Shown here: piece by piece, positions 33,648 through 36,407 of the stretch
Layout of the letters: each line of letters begins with the position of its first letter
How positions within the stretch are numbered: position 1 is the first letter of the stretch
NCBI GenBank assembly: GCA_018818645.1
Contig: JAHIRQ010000005.1
Coordinates: 1-36,407 of the forward strand
Source of the DNA: Bacillota bacterium
GTDB lineage: Bacteria > Bacillota_I > Bacilli_A > Acholeplasmatales > Acholeplasmataceae
Reading direction: 5' to 3'
Length of the DNA: 36,407 nucleotides
Made by a program: the position numbers and the translations under genes
Notes under the pieces: model-generated
The model's input: only the letters and a program-made list of their open reading frames with translations
Database searches by the model: none
What the model was told of the DNA's origin: nothing

Positions 33648-34465
33648 AGATTACTGTTCTCGTTGAAAATTCAACTGAGAACCCTATGCTTGGATCTGAA
33701 CATGGGCTCTCTCTTTATATAGAAACCTTGAATCACCGTATTTTATTTGATGCAGGAGATTCTAATCTATTTGAGAAAAATGCTAATATGTTGGGTATCG
33801 ATTTATCTTTAGTAGATATATTTATTTTATCGCACGGGCATCATGATCATGGTGGAGGACTCAATCGATTTATTGAAATCAATCAATATGCAAAAATTTA
33901 TGTAAATCAATATGCATTTCAATCCCATTACTCTAAAAGAAATCAAGAGTTTGTTGATATCAGTGTTCCTTTTCCTAATAATGTAGAAAATCGGCTTATC
34001 CTTAATCCAGGTGAACTTGTAATTGATGATGAATTGATGTTGTTTTCAAGAGTTGAAGGAGAAAAGTATTATCCCAGTAGCAATAAAAATCTATATACCA
34101 ATGAAGAACATTGTTATGTAAACGATGATTTTAAACATGAACAAAATTTGATTATCAAGACAAATGAAAAATACGTTTTAGTTGCTGGGTGTGCACACCA
34201 TGGAATGCTTAATATTATACATCAAGCTAGTCATATTGTTCGTCAACCCATTAATGTTGCTATTGGAGGATTACACCTCTATAGCCGCTCAACAGGTATC
34301 AGTGAGTCAGAAGAGACAGTAAAAAACATAGGAAAAGAAATAATAGAAACAGGTGTTCAACTTTTTACTTGTCACTGTACAGGTGATTTAGCATACAAAA
34401 TATTAGAACCAATTATGAAAACTAACATAAAATACATTCGAACAGGATTTATTATAAACATATAA
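33644..34465 (+). CDS. Metallo-beta-lactamase-fold hydrolase
   Basis: The 273-aa protein carries FILSHGHHDHGGGL near residue 60-72, the metal-binding HxHxDH, and later GCAHHGMLNI and GGLHLY with further histidines. It matches the MBL subfamily annotated near dihydropterin-ribofuranosylaminobenzene phosphate synthase; the substrate is unknown. The start at 33644 overlaps the DUF134 stop. DUF134 and MBL genes are often neighbours. Confidence 0.85.
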   Translation: MKITVLVENSTENPMLGSEHGLSLYIETLNHRILFDAGDSNLFEKNANMLGIDLSLVDIFILSHGHHDHGGGLNRFIEINQYAKIYVNQYAFQSHYSKRNQEFVDISVPFPNNVENRLILNPGELVIDDELMLFSRVEGEKYYPSSNKNLYTNEEHCYVNDDFKHEQNLIIKTNEKYVLVAGCAHHGMLNIIHQASHIVRQPINVAIGGLHLYSRSTGISESEETVKNIGKEIIETGVQLFTCHCTGDLAYKILEPIMKTNIKYIRTGFIINI

Positions 34466-34501
34466 TTACGAGCACAACTCGTTTAAAAAAAGGAGAATAA
34501 C

Positions 34502-35848
34502 ATGAAAGAAAAAGTTGATATTTTAATCATTGGAGGAAGTGCTGCTGGTTTAGTCGCCGCAATGACTGCAAAAGGAAATTACAAAGATAAGAGAGTAATG
34601 ATGATTCGAAAAGAAGAAAAAGTAATGATTCCTTGCGGAATCCCATATATTTTTGGAACACTTGATCAATCGGATCAAAATATATTACCCGATGCTGGAT
34701 TAATTAATCTCGGTGTTGAAATTGTGTATGATAATGTTATATCTATTGATACAGATAAACATGAAGTGGTTTCGGAAAAGAAATTTAACGTGACATATGA
34801 TCGCTTGATTTTAGCTACAGGCTCTATACCAACAAAACCACAGTGGCTAAAGGGTAAAGACTTAGAAAATGTTTTTGTTATACCCAAAAATAAAGTATAT
34901 TTAGATGAAATGAATGCTTTACTACAAGACAAAAAGCATATAGTGGTTGTGGGGGCAGGGTTCATTGGCGTTGAAGTTTCAGATGAACTCAATAAAAAGG
35001 GACTCAAAGTTACTTTAGTTGAAAAAGAAGCACACATTTTAGGTATGGCATTTGACGATGATATAGCAATCGATGCGGAAGAAGTATTAAAAGCACGTGG
35101 GGTTGCATTACGTTTAGGTGTAGGTATAGATAGTATCATAGGTGACAAAATAGCTAAAGGTGTTAAACTAGCAAATAATGAAATCATAGATTGTGATGCA
35201 GTTATATTGTCGATGGGCTATATGCCAAATACAATGTTAGCAAAAGAAGCTCAAATTCCAGTCAACGAAAAGGGTTTTGTTGTAGTCGATGAATACCTAA
35301 GAACACCGATTAAAGATGTCTTTGCGGCAGGTGACTGTGCCGAAAAGCGAGATTTTGCAACGAATAAAGTATCTACAACGATGCTAGCATCAACAGCATG
35401 CGCTGAAGCTAGAGTGGCTGCATTAAATCTTTATCAAATCTCAACTGTTCGTAAATTTAAAGGAACAATTGGTATCTATTCGACATGCATTGGCGACTCT
35501 GCGTATGGTGTTGCTGGATTGACTGAAACAGGTGCAAGAAAAGAAGGCTTTAATATCATTTCCGCAAAATTTCAAGGTATTGATCGTCATCCAGGCAAAC
35601 TAGCTGGTGCACATAAACAAGTTGTTAAGCTTATCGTTTCAAAAGAGTGTGGACGTATTCTAGGTGGTGCAGTTATTGGGGGCGTTAGTGCAGGCGAACT
35701 AACAAATGTGATTGGTTTCATTATTCAAGGTGGTATGACAATCTCAGATTTACTTGTTGCACAAATAGGAACACAGCCCATGCTGACCGCTTCTCCAGCA
35801 GCTTATCCATTAATTAAAGCTGCAGAAGCATGTGTTAAGTTACTTTAA
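34502..35848 (+). CDS. CoA-disulfide reductase/NADH oxidase-family flavoprotein
   Basis: The 448-aa protein has the FAD site IIGGSAAG at 9-16, the redox cysteine in IPCGIPY (Cys45), LATGSIP, a NAD(P)H site VVVGAGFIGVE near 153-163, FAAGDCAE, and a C-terminal dimerisation domain. Members reduce CoA disulfide, polysulfide or oxygen with NAD(P)H. Polysulfide/CoA persulfide reduction would fit the sulfur theme but is not shown. AAGGAG precedes the ATG; a strong terminator follows. Confidence 0.85.
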   Translation: MKEKVDILIIGGSAAGLVAAMTAKGNYKDKRVMMIRKEEKVMIPCGIPYIFGTLDQSDQNILPDAGLINLGVEIVYDNVISIDTDKHEVVSEKKFNVTYDRLILATGSIPTKPQWLKGKDLENVFVIPKNKVYLDEMNALLQDKKHIVVVGAGFIGVEVSDELNKKGLKVTLVEKEAHILGMAFDDDIAIDAEEVLKARGVALRLGVGIDSIIGDKIAKGVKLANNEIIDCDAVILSMGYMPNTMLAKEAQIPVNEKGFVVVDEYLRTPIKDVFAAGDCAEKRDFATNKVSTTMLASTACAEARVAALNLYQISTVRKFKGTIGIYSTCIGDSAYGVAGLTETGARKEGFNIISAKFQGIDRHPGKLAGAHKQVVKLIVSKECGRILGGAVIGGVSAGELTNVIGFIIQGGMTISDLLVAQIGTQPMLTASPAAYPLIKAAEACVKLL

Positions 35849-35876
35849 TTCATTATAAAAAGTTTATAGTATAATG

Positions 35877-35922
35877 AACAACGCAACCATGAATCCTTTT
35901 CGATTTTAGTTGCGTTGTTTTT
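35877..35922 (+). terminator. Strong intrinsic terminator after the flavoprotein gene
   Basis: An 11-base perfect stem, AACAACGCAAC (35877-35887) with GTTGCGTTGTT (35909-35919), then a T run. Confidence 0.85.
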
Positions 35923-36009
35923 AAATGCGAAATTGATTAAGATTTTCAACAACAAAATTAAAATAATGAATTCTTTATGCAATACTGGCCATGGATTCTC
36001 GGGTATATT

Positions 36010-36074
36010 CGTGAACTAGTATGGGTCACCAATAATAACATGAAACACTCTTCTCAGCAGTGAGAAGTTTTTTT
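36010..36074 (+). repeat. GGGTCACCA/terminator repeat R5
   Basis: TATGGGTCACCAATAATAAC (from 36020) is followed by CTTCTCA-GCAG-TGAGAAG (36050-36067) and T7. It is the best-paired member of the R3-R5 set. No transcript that needs it is obvious, because the strong terminator at 35877 lies before it. Bases 35923-36009 hold no gene. Confidence 0.7.
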
Positions 36075-36104
36075 AAACTTAAAAGAAGTTATCTGACACT
36101 CGAA

Positions 36105-36149
36105 ACATACAAGAAAACATACAAGAAAACATACAAGAAAACATACAAG
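36105..36149. repeat. 12-bp tandem repeat, nearly four copies
   Basis: ACATACAAGAAA is repeated at 36105, 36117, 36129 and (partial) 36141 without mismatch. The array stops exactly where the IS200/IS605-like end begins. Confidence 0.85.
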
Positions 36150-36226
36150 GTGAACTACTCCCACCACTTAATGAGACTCATTAGAAGTGGGGGCTTCTTG
36201 GGTAAAACAGACTAATGTCTATTAAT
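36150..36226 (-). mobile_element. IS200/IS605-type right end with hairpin, probable omega-RNA 3' scaffold
   Basis: Read on the minus strand after the tnpB stop, the DNA forms an imperfect hairpin (CCACTT..AATGA with TCATT..AAGTGG, 36164-36190) and ends ...AGTAGTTCAC, the usual form of an IS605-type right end. In TnpB systems the guide RNA covers the tnpB 3' end and this hairpin, with the guide taken from DNA beyond the end. The exact cut is inferred as about 36150-36155. Confidence 0.7.
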
Positions 36227-36407
36227 TTACCAAGCTATTGCGTCTGTTCCATACGCTTTGGTTACATATTTAATTAAACCTTGAACACCAATGTTAATTG
36301 CTGCATTTAAGTCTCTATCCATCTTATGTCCACACACACAATGATATGTTCTCTCAGAGAGTAATATATCACGCTCTCTACCACATTGACTGCAGGTTTT
36401 CGTGGAT
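36227..36407 (-). CDS. tnpB: TnpB (IS605 OrfB) C-terminus, cut by window edge
   Basis: The minus strand encodes 59 residues: STKTCSQCGRERD, LSERTYHCVCG, HKMDRDLNAAINIG. This is the TnpB zinc ribbon (C-x2-C...C-x-C instead of the usual C-x2-C) and the last RuvC aspartate motif (DRDLNAAINI). TnpB is an RNA-guided nuclease of IS200/IS605 elements. The rest is outside the window, so intactness cannot be judged. The missing residue in the second cysteine pair deserves notice. Confidence 0.85.
   Translation of the reverse strand, partial: STKTCSQCGRERDILLSERTYHCVCGHKMDRDLNAAINIGVQGLIKYVTKAYGTDAIAW

Noticed and set aside
36105-36149. CRISPR-like repeats
   Set aside because: The units are 12 bases and directly adjacent with no spacers, and no cas genes are near; it is a simple tandem repeat.

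Overview
The window is AT-rich DNA from a low-GC bacterium of the Bacillota/Mycoplasmatota kind. TGA is used as a normal stop and Trp is TGG, so this is not a Mycoplasma/Spiroplasma code. Strong AAGGAGG ribosome sites, TTG/GTG starts, DUF960 and DUF3846 proteins, a DUF134 regulator and a CoA-disulfide-reductase-like flavoprotein suggest an Acholeplasma/Izemoplasma/Erysipelotrichia-like host. That placement is an inference.

Layout. (1) 1-3.3 kb is a scarred flank. It holds the start of an ArsR regulator, a Crp/Fnr C-terminal fragment abutting a Listeria-Bacteroides-repeat fragment, four helically phased GGGGTGCGT repeats, and a two-gene zinc-ribbon/SHOCT cassette between two imperfect ~0.5 kb direct repeats. 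(2) 3.35-13.33 kb is a DNA phosphorothioation defence island. A putative effector operon (PLD-like/SF2 helicase, 50-aa protein, DndD/SMC-like ATPase, 180-aa protein) is followed by sspB (DUF4007), sspC (P-loop ATPase) and sspD (PAPS-reductase-like). The sspBCD leader carries an 18-bp perfect inverted repeat over its -10 box. No sspA (cysteine desulfurase) or sspE is present. (3) 13.4-18.1 kb, on the minus strand, encodes a 1200-aa single-chain RNA polymerase-like protein of the YonO/QDE-1 double-psi-barrel type (DxDGD motif) and a 344-aa partner. (4) 18.2-28.0 kb, on the plus strand, is a replication and accessory module: Sel1 protein, DUF927-like helicase, HslV-like Ntn hydrolase, RadC/JAB protein, SSB-like OB protein, DUF960, DUF3846, two HU-like proteins, an XRE regulator and many orphans. 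In its first 6 kb nearly every gene is preceded by a hairpin, often with a 2-12 codon leader ORF. (5) 28.2-31.5 kb encodes two tandem large serine recombinases. (6) 31.5-36.4 kb has another two-gene orphan cassette, a DUF134/metallo-hydrolase/flavoprotein cluster, and the 3' end of an IS200/IS605-type tnpB with its hairpin end.

Reading as a whole: 13.4-31.5 kb, probably together with the phosphorothioation island, looks like an integrative element. It moves by serine recombinases, brings its own predicted RNA polymerase and helicase, and carries phosphorothioate-based antiphage defence as cargo. No phage structural or conjugation genes are seen. The ends are not proven. A family of GGGTCACCA-plus-terminator repeats recurs at both flanks and is a candidate for the boundary or target sequences.
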